The position numbers and the translations under genes were made by a program. Below are positions 1 through 7,162 of a stretch of 16,601 bases of DNA, in pieces. This stretch comes from DAONLM01 sp035406685 (GTDB lineage: Bacteria; Spirochaetota; GWE2-31-10; MWDO01). The notes under the pieces were generated by a model that was not told where the DNA came from, made no database searches, and worked only from the letters and a program-made list of their open reading frames with translations. Numbering within the stretch: the stretch's first letter is position 1; every line of letters begins with the position of its first letter. The stretch is from positions 1-16,601 of the forward strand of contig DAONLM010000044.1 in the NCBI GenBank assembly GCA_035406685.1, in the 5' to 3' direction.

Positions 1-20
1 TAACTATCGATGTTTAAAGA

Positions 21-103
21 AGATATGAATTTTATTATGACAAAGTTGGGTTAAGGTTATTTTATAATTTATTTATACAACAGAGATAAAAAAATTCATA
101 TCT
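21..103. repeat. 13-nt perfect inverted repeat with long loop, possible terminator
   Basis: AGATATGAATTTT (21-33) is the exact reverse complement of AAAATTCATATCT (91-103), with a 57-nt loop between them. The right arm is followed by a T-rich run (104-117), so on the plus strand this could be a large-loop terminator for a gene ending just left of the window. All three plus-strand frames close within the first 28 bases (stops at 1-3, 15-17 and 26-28), so an upstream gene could end here, but it cannot be identified. The stem is almost all A/T and may be chance. Confidence 0.3.
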
Positions 104-151
104 CTTTTTCTTTTTTAAAAAAATAAAAATTTGTTAGATGTGTGACATCAT

Positions 152-163
152 GGGGATATCCCC
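152..163. repeat. 12-nt perfect palindrome downstream of nadC
   Basis: GGGGATATCCCC is a perfect palindrome in the 208-nt stretch left of nadC. A small hairpin lies beside it: GATGT and ACATC around GTG (138-150). It is GC-rich compared with its surroundings. No T-run follows on either strand, so it is not a clear terminator. It could be a protein-binding dyad or part of the 3' region of nadC. Nothing else in 104-208 is recognisable. Confidence 0.3.
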
Positions 164-208
164 TTTCATAATATAGTAAAAAACTAAAAATTAGATCTTT
201 TTAAAAAA

Positions 209-1042
209 TCACTCTTTCTTCAAAGAAAAATCAAAGACTTTAATAGTATGAGTAAGCTCCCCAAAAGATATAAAGTCAACTCCAGCCTCTGCCATCTCTT
301 CAATTTTATCAATTGTCATATTGCCAGATACTTCTGTCTCGCTCTTTTTATTAATTATTTTTATAGCCTCTTTTATGGTTTCTATATCCATATTATCAAG
401 CATTATTCTATCTACATTTAATCTTAAAGCCTCTTTAACCTCTTCTAAATTTCTCGTTTCAACTTCAATTTTATATCTACTTCCCCATTTTTTTCTAACA
501 AGATTTACAGCCTCTGTTATTGAACCAGCAGCATCAATATGATTATCCTTTATCAATACCATATCAAATAAACCTATTCTATGATTTGTCCCACCACCAC
601 ACAAAACAGCATATTTTTGTAGATATCTTAAACCAGGTATGGTCTTTCTTGTATCAAGAATTTTGACCTTACCATTTGCCTTGTGCACAAATAGACTTGT
701 CTTTGTAGCAATTCCACTCAAATGAGATATAAAATTAAGAGCAGTCCTCTCCCCTTTTAATATACTCGATACCCTTCCTCTTACTCTTGCAATAATATCC
801 CCTTTTTTAATAGAATCTTTATCATTAAAATAAAATTCTACCTCACATTTTTTATCAATTGTCTTAAAAACATCTATAAAAACATCCTTTCCACACAAAA
901 TGCCATTTTCTTTTGCAATCAACTTAAATGTCTCTATCTTATCATTATTCTTAAAAATAGCATCAGTGGTGATATCCCCTGTATTGCCAAGATCCTCTTT
1001 TAATGCGATTTTTATAAGATTTAAATAGTATTTTTTATCCAT
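209..1042 (-). CDS. nadC: Nicotinate-nucleotide pyrophosphorylase (carboxylating), quinolinate phosphoribosyltransferase
   Basis: This enzyme converts quinolinate and PRPP to nicotinate mononucleotide, CO2 and pyrophosphate, the third step of de novo NAD synthesis in the cytoplasm. The 277-residue length is normal for the family. The N-terminal segment LKEDLGNTGDITTDAIF (14-30) is characteristic. ERTALN (98-103), DTRKT (130-134), HR (154-155) and KDNH (165-168) supply the conserved Arg, Lys and His residues that hold the substrate phosphates and carboxylates. E194, D216, SGN (239-241) and GELTH (261-265) are the usual barrel motifs. The ATG is preceded by AAGGGG four bases upstream. nadC diverges from pyrG across a 131-nt gap. 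The nadA and nadB partners are not in this window, so it stands alone here. No minus-strand promoter was obvious. Confidence 0.97.
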   Translation of the reverse strand: MDKKYYLNLIKIALKEDLGNTGDITTDAIFKNNDKIETFKLIAKENGILCGKDVFIDVFKTIDKKCEVEFYFNDKDSIKKGDIIARVRGRVSSILKGERTALNFISHLSGIATKTSLFVHKANGKVKILDTRKTIPGLRYLQKYAVLCGGGTNHRIGLFDMVLIKDNHIDAAGSITEAVNLVRKKWGSRYKIEVETRNLEEVKEALRLNVDRIMLDNMDIETIKEAIKIINKKSETEVSGNMTIDKIEEMAEAGVDFISFGELTHTIKVFDFSLKKE

Positions 1043-1113
1043 TTAATCCCCTTTTATCTTAAAATCTAAATTTTAAAAAATATAATTTTTAAGGAAAAGT
1101 ATATATAAAATTT

Positions 1114-1142
1114 TTGACAAAATCAAGGATTTTCTGTATATT
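1114..1142 (+). promoter_or_regulatory. Sigma-70-type promoter of the pyrG operon
   Basis: TTGACA (1114-1119) and TATATT (1137-1142) are separated by exactly 17 bp, a near-consensus housekeeping promoter. A TG precedes the -10 box directly. The predicted start near 1149 gives a leader of about 25 nt, with AGGAG ahead of the pyrG ATG. The leader is too short for a pyrG-style reiterative attenuator with a terminator hairpin. Confidence 0.7.
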
Positions 1143-1173
1143 ATAATTTTATTTTATAAGAATAGGAGTTTTT

Positions 1174-2793
1174 ATGAAAAATATAAAATATATATTTGTG
1201 ACTGGTGGCGTTTGCTCATCTCTCGGAAAAGGGGTAGCATCTTCTTCAATAGGAGCCTTGCTTGAAGCTTCTGGTTATAAAATTTCAATGACAAAGATAG
1301 ATCCTTATCTAAATGTAGATGCTGGTACCATGAGTCCATATCAACATGGAGAAGTTTTTGTTACAGATGATGGAGCAGAAACTGATCTTGATCTTGGCAA
1401 TTACGAAAGATTTACAAATGCTTTTTTGACCAGAAACAATTCTATTACAACAGGGCTTGTATATAGAGAGGTAATCGAACAGGAAAGAGCCGGTAAATAC
1501 TTGGGAAAATGTGTACAGGTGATTCCATATATTACTGATGAAATCAAAAGAAGAATAAGGCAGAGTTTAGCAAAAGATACTCAAATTGGCATAATAGAGA
1601 TTGGTGGTACTGTTGGAGACATAGAATCAATACCATTTCTCGAAGCAGCAAGACAATTTATGTATGAGGTTGGCAAAGATAATGTCCTTTTCATTCATTT
1701 AACACTCATACCTAAAATAAATGCAGCAGATGAATTTAAGACAAAGCCAACACAACATAGTGTTCAAAAGTTAAGAGAGATAGGTATTCAGCCAGATATT
1801 ATCCTTTGTAGAATAGATGGTTCAATGGATATTTTAATGAAGAGGAAAATCGCTCTATTTACAAATGTGGAAGAGGATTCTGTAATTGAAGCATCCACAA
1901 TAAAGAGTTCTATTTATGAAATTCCTCTTTTATATCATAATCAGGGATTTACAAAATTAATATTAAAAAAATTAAAACTATTAAATGATAATGAAGAGTT
2001 AAAAATAGATCTCTCAATATGGGAAGATCTTGTATATAAGATTAAAAATCCAAAAACAAAGGTAAGAATCGCTGTTGTAGGAAAGTATGTTGATCTTCAG
2101 GATGCCTATAAGTCAATATATGAGGCTTTAAATCATGCAGCAATTGCTAATGAGTCTAAAATTGAGATTGTTAAAATAAAAAGTGATCATCTAACAAAGG
2201 AGAATGTCTCTTCTATGCTGAGTGATATTGATGGTATATTGGTGCCCGGCGGGTTTGATGAAAGAGGCATTGAAGGAATGATAATAGCAGCCAATTTTGC
2301 AAGAGAGAATAAAATTCCTTATTTTGGAATATGTCTTGGTATGCAGATAATGGTAATAGAGTATGCAAGAAATGTGCTCGGTTATAAAGAGGCGAATTCA
2401 ACAGAGTTTGATGCAACAACCCCATATCCAGTTATAAGTATGCTTGAGGAACAGATTGGCGTTAGTGCCAAGGGTGGAACAATGAGGTTGGGTGCTATTG
2501 AATCAAGAGTTTTTTTAAATACACATATTTATGAGGCATATAAATCTGAAAAAATTTCTGAAAGACATAGACATAGATATGAATTTAATAATATATACAG
2601 AGAAGAGTTTAAGAAAAATGGTCTTATTATAGCCAGTATCACAGAAGAAGTGGATTTAATAGAGGCAGTGGAGTGGCCAGATCATCCTTTTGGTGTTGGA
2701 GTACAATTTCATCCAGAATTCAAGTCCAAACCATTTTCTCCTAGTCCTATATTTGTTGAATTTATAAAAAAGAGTATTTTAAATAAAAAATGA
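1174..2793 (+). CDS. pyrG: CTP synthase (glutamine-hydrolysing)
   Basis: This cytoplasmic enzyme makes CTP from UTP and ATP, using ammonia released from glutamine; it is the last step of pyrimidine nucleotide synthesis. The 539 residues match the usual full length. The N-terminal synthase domain begins KYIFVTGGVCSSLGKGV, the P-loop-like nucleotide site, followed by KIDPYLNVDAGTMSP and the HGEVFVTDDGAETDLDLGNYERF segment. The C-terminal class I glutamine amidotransferase has the oxyanion motif VPGGFDERG, the nucleophile Cys387 in FGICLGMQ, and the His513/Glu515 pair in HPEFKSKP. AGGAG precedes the ATG. The stop overlaps the lptC start (ATGA), which implies translational coupling. CTP is needed for CMP-Kdo and phospholipid synthesis, which may explain the grouping with LPS-export genes (inference). 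Confidence 0.98.
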   Translation: MKNIKYIFVTGGVCSSLGKGVASSSIGALLEASGYKISMTKIDPYLNVDAGTMSPYQHGEVFVTDDGAETDLDLGNYERFTNAFLTRNNSITTGLVYREVIEQERAGKYLGKCVQVIPYITDEIKRRIRQSLAKDTQIGIIEIGGTVGDIESIPFLEAARQFMYEVGKDNVLFIHLTLIPKINAADEFKTKPTQHSVQKLREIGIQPDIILCRIDGSMDILMKRKIALFTNVEEDSVIEASTIKSSIYEIPLLYHNQGFTKLILKKLKLLNDNEELKIDLSIWEDLVYKIKNPKTKVRIAVVGKYVDLQDAYKSIYEALNHAAIANESKIEIVKIKSDHLTKENVSSMLSDIDGILVPGGFDERGIEGMIIAANFARENKIPYFGICLGMQIMVIEYARNVLGYKEANSTEFDATTPYPVISMLEEQIGVSAKGGTMRLGAIESRVFLNTHIYEAYKSEKISERHRHRYEFNNIYREEFKKNGLIIASITEEVDLIEAVEWPDHPFGVGVQFHPEFKSKPFSPSPIFVEFIKKSILNKK

Positions 2794-3329
2794 AAATTAG
2801 ATTTTTGATTTTGATTATTTTTATTTTTAGCTGTAGTAACTCAAAAGTAGAAAAGATCACAGAAAAAGAGATATTTCCGGATATGACTCAAAAAAATTAT
2901 GAGCATTTTATCTATAAGAATGGGAAAAAATATCTTTATACAAAGATTGACTTTGCAAAATTTTTTGACAAAAAGAATAAAATAGAATGCGAGAGTATAT
3001 ATGCCATTGTGTATAATTCAAAAGGTGAGAAAAAAGCCGAGATAAATGCCGATTATTCTTATATTGATCAGGAGACAAAAAATGTCACTTTTAAAGGGAA
3101 CATTAAAATAAAGATGATTGAAGAAAAGGCTACACTTTATACAGAGGAGCTCTTTTTAAATTATAAAGATAATAAAATGTCGAGTAATACAGAAATTTTT
3201 ATAGAAAAAGAGGATGGCTCATACTTAAAAGCAAGTTCAATGGAATCTGATATCAATAAACAGGATACCTCTTTTAATAACTTAGAGTTAAAATATTATT
3301 ATGAGGATAACACAAATGATAAGAAATAG
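2790..3329 (+). CDS. lptC: LptC-like LPS export lipoprotein
   Basis: This is probably the inner-membrane-anchored periplasmic component that passes LPS from the LptBFG extractor to LptA. The 179-residue protein starts with a short hydrophobic signal (3-13) and a lipobox-like IFSC ending at Cys15, so it is predicted to be a lipoprotein; the proteobacterial LptC is instead held by a transmembrane helix. The rest is beta-rich with the LptC/OstA repeat character: IYAIVYNSKGEKKAEINAD, then YIDQETKNVTFKGNIKI, then EELFLNYKDNKMSSN. The last of these resembles the LptC pattern of 'L.y..k...s...v.i'. It overlaps pyrG by 4 nt and the following OstA-domain gene by 14 nt. The identification rests on the repeat pattern plus the neighbour and is good but not certain. 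It could be another LptC/YrbK-family lipoprotein. Confidence 0.8.
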   Translation: MKIRFLILIIFIFSCSNSKVEKITEKEIFPDMTQKNYEHFIYKNGKKYLYTKIDFAKFFDKKNKIECESIYAIVYNSKGEKKAEINADYSYIDQETKNVTFKGNIKIKMIEEKATLYTEELFLNYKDNKMSSNTEIFIEKEDGSYLKASSMESDINKQDTSFNNLELKYYYEDNTNDKK

Positions 3330-3981
3330 ATTTATTTTTTTGTTGATGTTTTTATTTTTAGGGTATAAATTTTATGGTAAAATAGATGAATTAAATTTAA
3401 CATCAAATTATGGCTCTTACAATCAGCAAAAAAAGGTCTTTTATGCAAAGGGGAATGCTCATATTACCATAGATAATAATGAGATATACTGTGATGAAAT
3501 GGAGATATATCTTACAAAAGATGATAATGTGGAAAAGGCTATTTTTAAAAAGAATATACGTATTTTTCAGGAAAAAGAAAAAATCCAGATCGGTGGTGAA
3601 TATGCAGAGTATTATAAAAGTGAAAAGCAATTTGTAATAAGAGAAAATGCCTTTTATGTTGATGTTGAAGAGGAGGTTGCTGTATTTGGTGATGCAATAT
3701 ATAATTATGATAAAGAAAAGCTAGCAATTGTTCAGGGAAATATAAGAATTTTTCAAAAAGATATTTTTGCAAAAGGTGCATCAGTAAAATATACAAGAAA
3801 GGATAAAATAATGGAGATTACCGGATTTCCAACAGTAGAAAATCAGGGGTCTATATATAGTGCTAAAAAGATAATAGTAAATGTTGATACAAATACATTT
3901 TTTCTTGAAGGTGGAATTGAAGCAACAATTCTTAATGAAGAAAAAGCCGAACCTTCAAAAAAAGAGGGGGAGAAAAAATAG
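3316..3981 (+). CDS. lptA: LptA/OstA-domain periplasmic LPS transport protein
   Basis: It is predicted to form the periplasmic beta-jellyroll bridge that carries LPS to the outer membrane. The start chosen is the ATG at 3316 (221 aa), not the in-frame ATG at 3301. GAGG at 3303-3306 lies nine bases before 3316, while nothing resembling a ribosome site precedes 3301. The N-terminus is a basic-hydrophobic signal peptide (MIRNRFIFLLMFLFLGYKFYG). OstA strand repeats follow: LTSNYGSYNQQKKVFYAKGNAHI, EIYCDEMEIYL, AIFKKNIRIFQ, IQIGGEYAEYYKSEKQFVI, LAIVQGNIRIFQKDIFAKG and IYSAKKIIVNVDTNTFFLEGG. The two copies of the 'NIRIFQ' strand show the internal repeat well. The C-terminus is a Lys/Glu-rich tail. 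The start overlaps lptC by 14 nt. LptB, LptF, LptG and LptD are not in the window. Confidence 0.85.
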   Translation: MIRNRFIFLLMFLFLGYKFYGKIDELNLTSNYGSYNQQKKVFYAKGNAHITIDNNEIYCDEMEIYLTKDDNVEKAIFKKNIRIFQEKEKIQIGGEYAEYYKSEKQFVIRENAFYVDVEEEVAVFGDAIYNYDKEKLAIVQGNIRIFQKDIFAKGASVKYTRKDKIMEITGFPTVENQGSIYSAKKIIVNVDTNTFFLEGGIEATILNEEKAEPSKKEGEKK

Positions 3982-3988
3982 GAATTAT

Positions 3989-4807
3989 ATGGAATTAATA
4001 GAAAATCTTGTGATAAATTCATTTTTGTCTCTCGGATTAACTCAGAATGATGCAAAAGTTTTTCTCTATATTCAAACCCATCCTAATTGTAGTGGCTATG
4101 ACATTGCAAAAAATACCACCATTTCAAGATCGCTTGTCTATGGTATACTTGAGAAATTGAGAAACTATGGTTTTATACATCTTACACAGGGGAGTGCTTC
4201 CTCTTATGTTGCAAAATCATTTGAAGAGATACAGTATAGCATAAATAAAAAAACAGAGAGTGCTCTCTCTTTATTAAAAGATTCTCTATCACAACTTGAA
4301 AAACCAGAACTTCCAGAAGATCTTTTTATTACTTTAACAGAGAGAAAAAATCAGATAGATAAATTATCATATATGGTAAAGAGTGCTGAAAAGTATTTAT
4401 ATATAAGTGCTGGTATGAGAGAACTTGACTGGATTAGAAATGAGTTATTGACTCTTTCAGACAAGATAGAGGTGCATATATTCAGTCTGTCAAAGATAGA
4501 TGAAATATTTAAAGAAAAATTTAATGTATATTCTATGGAGATGGAGTCGAGTTTTATTCAGAATATAGAATCTCTAAAAGATGTATGGAGAATAATGGTA
4601 ATAAAAGATGAACAAGAGCTATTTTTATGCGGTGGCGATAGCTATTTAAAAGGGGCTGGCATTTATACTAAAAATAAGATGATGGTTAGATTCGCTGTAG
4701 AACATTTTATACATGATGTAAAAATATATAACATTGAAAAAAAATATAATATTACAGATGATACTCATTTAAAATTTCAACATAAAGAAAAAAATAAAAA
4801 TTTTTGA
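3989..4807 (+). CDS. TrmB-family winged-helix transcriptional regulator
   Basis: This is a DNA-binding regulator of the TrmB type. The start is the ATG at 3989 (272 aa), preceded by AGGA five bases upstream and 7 nt after the lptA stop; a longer open frame upstream lies inside lptA and is rejected. The N-terminal winged helix-turn-helix spans about residues 13-70, with LGLTQNDAKVFLYI, then YDIAKNTTISRSLVYGILEKL as the recognition-helix region, and a wing ending in YVAKSFEEI. A helical linker rich in Lys/Ser/Leu follows to about residue 105. The C-terminal part contains the phospholipase D-like fold typical of TrmB effector domains (LSYMVKSAEKYLYISAG, KIEVHIFSLSKI and later AGIYTKNKMMVRFAVEHF). 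TrmB proteins usually sense sugars or nucleotides; the ligand here is unknown. It is last in the pyrG-lptCA unit and directly upstream of a separately promoted lipoprotein gene. Confidence 0.85.
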   Translation: MELIENLVINSFLSLGLTQNDAKVFLYIQTHPNCSGYDIAKNTTISRSLVYGILEKLRNYGFIHLTQGSASSYVAKSFEEIQYSINKKTESALSLLKDSLSQLEKPELPEDLFITLTERKNQIDKLSYMVKSAEKYLYISAGMRELDWIRNELLTLSDKIEVHIFSLSKIDEIFKEKFNVYSMEMESSFIQNIESLKDVWRIMVIKDEQELFLCGGDSYLKGAGIYTKNKMMVRFAVEHFIHDVKIYNIEKKYNITDDTHLKFQHKEKNKNF

Positions 4808-4825
4808 AATATTTCCTGAAATAAA

Positions 4826-4854
4826 TTGATTTTTTTTATTTTTTGTTATATAAT
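4826..4854 (+). promoter_or_regulatory. Sigma-70-type promoter of the orphan lipoprotein gene
   Basis: TTGATT (4826-4831) and a perfect TATAAT (4849-4854) are 17 bp apart. Transcription would start near 4861, leaving a leader of about 54 nt before the ATG at 4915. The site lies in the 107-nt gap after the TrmB-like gene, so this lipoprotein can be made independently of the operon upstream. Confidence 0.65.
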
Positions 4855-4862
4855 TTTCTATA

Positions 4863-4883
4863 TATCCTTAATTTTTAAGGATA
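4863..4883. promoter_or_regulatory. Dyad at the predicted transcription start, operator or 5' hairpin
   Basis: TATCCTTAA (4863-4871) and TTAAGGATA (4875-4883) form a perfect 9-bp dyad with a 3-nt centre. It starts about two bases after the predicted transcription start. As DNA it could be an operator, and the TrmB-like regulator gene next door is the obvious candidate binder (inference). As RNA it would be a 5'-terminal stem that protects the message. A T-run follows, so weak termination of the upstream operon is also possible. Confidence 0.45.
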
Positions 4884-4914
4884 AATTTATTTTTTTATAT
4901 TAAAGGAAAAAACC

Positions 4915-5340
4915 ATGAAAAGACCTTATTTATTTATCTTAATTTTATCTTTTTTATTATTTTTATTTTTTAACTGCGAATCAACATCTCAAAAGAAACA
5001 AAATCAATCCTCTTCATCGAGTGGCAGTTATAATATTAATAATCTTAAAGATGACGATTATCTTGAGCCAGCTTGGAGTAAAGATAATACTACTTTTATT
5101 ACAGTATTTAAATATACTGTTAATAAGAATACAAATGATTGGGCACAGGTTTTTTTGTATGGGGTTGCTTTCTTATACAAAAGAGTTAATTCTATGGATA
5201 AAGTACTTGCAGTTGGAATTATTTATAACGATGGTAATCAGAAAGGATACTATGTTGCTGCAAAAGATGTAAGAGATCTTTCAAATGGGACAATAACTTC
5301 TGATCAGTTTGTTGAGAGAGTACTCGTTAGAGATTTTTAA
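4915..5340 (+). CDS. Small putative lipoprotein of unknown function
   Basis: I do not recognise this 141-residue protein. It begins with KR and a long hydrophobic stretch (5-19) ending in FFNC, so Cys21 is the likely lipidated residue under a loose lipobox with Asn before the Cys. A hydrophilic, low-complexity linker follows (QKKQNQ, then SSSSSGS at about 32-38), then an acidic DDDYLEP. The remaining 90 residues look like a compact alternating-strand domain containing NTTFITVFKYTVNKNT, VFLYGVAFLYKR, KVLAVGIIYNDGNQKGYYVAAKDV and the end VERVLVRDF. AAAGGAAA lies upstream of the ATG. The gene has its own promoter and is followed by a strong hairpin, so it is a single-gene unit. Membrane anchoring on the periplasmic side is inferred from the signal only. 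Confidence 0.75.
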   Translation: MKRPYLFILILSFLLFLFFNCESTSQKKQNQSSSSSGSYNINNLKDDDYLEPAWSKDNTTFITVFKYTVNKNTNDWAQVFLYGVAFLYKRVNSMDKVLAVGIIYNDGNQKGYYVAAKDVRDLSNGTITSDQFVERVLVRDF

Positions 5341-5382
5341 AGGATAATTTTAAAATATTTTTTAAATAATTTCTTGATTTTC

Positions 5383-5417
5383 ATTATAAAGGCGGGGTTT
5401 AATCCCGCCTTTATAAT
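5383..5417 (+). terminator. Strong 14-bp stem, rho-independent terminator
   Basis: ATTATAAAGGCGGG (5383-5396) pairs perfectly with CCCGCCTTTATAAT (5404-5417) around a 7-nt loop. The GC core GGCGGG/CCCGCC is flanked by AAA/TTTATAAT, so it resembles an intrinsic terminator read from either strand, though its T-tract is short. It lies 43 nt after the lipoprotein stop and 42 nt before pfkB. No good pfkB promoter is visible beyond it, so some read-through may feed pfkB-recO (inference). Confidence 0.75.
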
Positions 5418-5459
5418 CAGCCTATACAATATCATTAAAGGAAATTAAAAAGGTAGGTT

Positions 5460-6401
5460 ATGCATAATATAGCACTATTTGGGGACGCTCTTATTGATCT
5501 AATAAAAGATAGAAAGAGTTTTGATTTCTCTCCAGTGTGTGGGGGCTCAATATTCAACACAGCAGTAACACTTGCAAGACTCAGCATAAATGTTGATTTT
5601 TATTCTTATATTGGAAATGATTTCTGGGGAAATTTTATTATTGAAAAAATGAGAGAATACAAGATTAATTCAGAAAATGTAAAAAGAATAGATGATTATA
5701 AAACAGCATTAGCCTTTTGCATAATAAACAGAGATGGCAATGCAACTTATGATTTTTATAGACAAAATTCAAAAGTAAAAATGGATATAAAAAATATAGT
5801 AAATAGTTCATTATTTTATTATGGCTCAATATTTTCAATACTTAATGAAAATAGAAATAATGTAAAAAAAATGATAAATATAGCAAAGAAAAATAATATT
5901 TTAATAATGTATGATCCCAATATAAGGAAAAAACATCTTAATTCTAAGAAGAGTAAAAAGTATATATATGAAAATTTTAAGTCATCAGACATTATAAAAT
6001 GCTCAATTGAAGATTTAGCAAACATAACAAATATAACTAAAATAGAAGATGGATTTAATTTTCTTTCTCAATTTAAACCAATCTTAGCAATAATCACAGA
6101 TGGAAGTAATGGTTCTTATGCAAAGTTAAGAGGTGGCAATATTATTAAAGCAGAAGCCATAAAGATAAGAAATATAGTCGATACAATAGGCGCTGGTGAT
6201 AATTTTAGCGCTGGCATAATATATTTTCTTATTAAAAAGTCTTTTTTAAATAAAGAAAAAATTTTAACTATGAATGAGAATATTTTATTAAATTTATTAT
6301 ATTTTGCAAATAAATGTGCAGGTTTTTCTTTGAAGAGTAAAGGTGCTTTTATTTTAGAGAGGGATATTTTAAAATTAAAAAGAATTTTTAATTCATTATG
6401 A
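5460..6401 (+). CDS. PfkB-family carbohydrate kinase, fructokinase-like
   Basis: This is an ATP-dependent sugar (or nucleoside) kinase of the ribokinase/PfkB fold. It has 313 residues, a normal length. The N-terminal FGDALIDLI, the substrate-loop motif CGGSIFNTAVTLARL (27-41) and YIGNDFWGNFI are typical of fructokinase-like members. TALAFCIINRDGNATYDFYR and YDPNIRKKHL match the family lid and core. The C-terminal signature DTIGAGDNFSAGI places the anion-hole Gly residues at 244 and 246 and the catalytic base at Asp247. Fructose is the best guess by motif resemblance; the substrate is not proved. AAGGT lies five bases before the ATG. The stop overlaps the recO start (ATGA), so the two are translationally coupled although functionally unrelated. 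Confidence 0.88.
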   Translation: MHNIALFGDALIDLIKDRKSFDFSPVCGGSIFNTAVTLARLSINVDFYSYIGNDFWGNFIIEKMREYKINSENVKRIDDYKTALAFCIINRDGNATYDFYRQNSKVKMDIKNIVNSSLFYYGSIFSILNENRNNVKKMINIAKKNNILIMYDPNIRKKHLNSKKSKKYIYENFKSSDIIKCSIEDLANITNITKIEDGFNFLSQFKPILAIITDGSNGSYAKLRGGNIIKAEAIKIRNIVDTIGAGDNFSAGIIYFLIKKSFLNKEKILTMNENILLNLLYFANKCAGFSLKSKGAFILERDILKLKRIFNSL

Positions 6402-7150
6402 GAACAAGCCGTTACATTACCACAAAAGCTTATATACTTGAATATAAAACCATAAGGGAGATAGATAGGAATTTTATATTTATATCTCCTGATATAGGAA
6501 TTAATTCAGCAACAGCATTTGGGGCAGAAAAATTAAAGAGTAGATTCTGTCCTGTAATTCAGCCATTTGTTAAGGCAACGCTTTTTCTAAACAGAAATCC
6601 AAAAAATAATCTTTTTAAATTGGATGATATAGCAGATGCGGATTGTAATGATTTTTTAAAGAAAGATATAAAATTAATCTATCTTGTTTCATTTTATAAT
6701 GAAATTTTGTTGAATAGTTATCTTGAAAGTAATGAATTTAAGAGTTATTTTTATCTATTGGATTATAGTATAGAGATTTTAAAAGAGAGTAATGATATTA
6801 TAAAATCTTTTTTGTTTTTTGTAATAAAATTTATATATTTGAATGGCTATAGATTTAATTTAGAAAGTTGTAATAATTGTAAAAATAGTAACAATTTTTA
6901 TTTTTTTGATTTAAAAAATGGTGGTATTTTTTGTGAAAATTGTGCTACTGATAAGAATATAATTATTTCAGACTATTCTGTTTCTATTTTTAATAAATTT
7001 TTTGATAAGAAATTTATAGAAATAAAAGATATGGATTTTAATAGAGATATTATTTATGAATTTATTATTTTATTTAAAAAAATTCTAATAAATATTTTTG
7101 GAAAAGAGTTAAAAACTTTTAAGAATTTTGATATTATATTTAAAAAATAA
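6398..7150 (+). CDS. recO: DNA repair protein RecO
   Basis: RecO mediates loading of RecA onto SSB-coated single-stranded DNA in the RecFOR recombination pathway and anneals complementary strands. The 250 residues match the family. The N-terminal OB-fold region includes TTKAYILEYKTIREIDRNFIFIS and the glycine-rich, basic GAEKLKSRFCPVIQPF typical of RecO. A helical domain follows, and then a four-cysteine zinc site with Cys158, Cys161, Cys179 and Cys182 (CNNCKNS and IFCENC). The sequence is very rich in Asn, Ile, Lys and Phe, as expected from base composition. It overlaps the pfkB stop by 4 nt and is followed after 12 nt by the SurA-like gene, which has its own ribosome site. Confidence 0.9.
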   Translation: MRTSRYITTKAYILEYKTIREIDRNFIFISPDIGINSATAFGAEKLKSRFCPVIQPFVKATLFLNRNPKNNLFKLDDIADADCNDFLKKDIKLIYLVSFYNEILLNSYLESNEFKSYFYLLDYSIEILKESNDIIKSFLFFVIKFIYLNGYRFNLESCNNCKNSNNFYFFDLKNGGIFCENCATDKNIIISDYSVSIFNKFFDKKFIEIKDMDFNRDIIYEFIILFKKILINIFGKELKTFKNFDIIFKK

Positions 7151-7162
7151 AAGAGGTGGTTT

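Noticed and set aside
10..54. A 14-codon ATG frame at the left edge.
   Set aside because: It has no visible ribosome site, is very short, and lies within the inverted repeat region.
155..980. A repeat GATATCCCCT at 155-164 and at 971-980, inside nadC.
   Set aside because: Ten bases shared once is expected by chance and no larger repeat surrounds it.
1120..1147. TATAAT at 1142-1147 as the pyrG -10 box.
   Set aside because: It would give a 22-bp spacer to TTGACA; TATATT at 1137-1142 gives exactly 17.
3301..3315. The ATG at 3301 as the lptA start.
   Set aside because: No ribosome site precedes it; GAGG at 3303-3306 is well spaced for the ATG at 3316.
3881..3988. A longer reading of the TrmB-like gene starting inside lptA.
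   Set aside because: The added 36 residues are an out-of-frame read of lptA, and the ATG at 3989 has its own AGGA and opens the winged-helix domain correctly.
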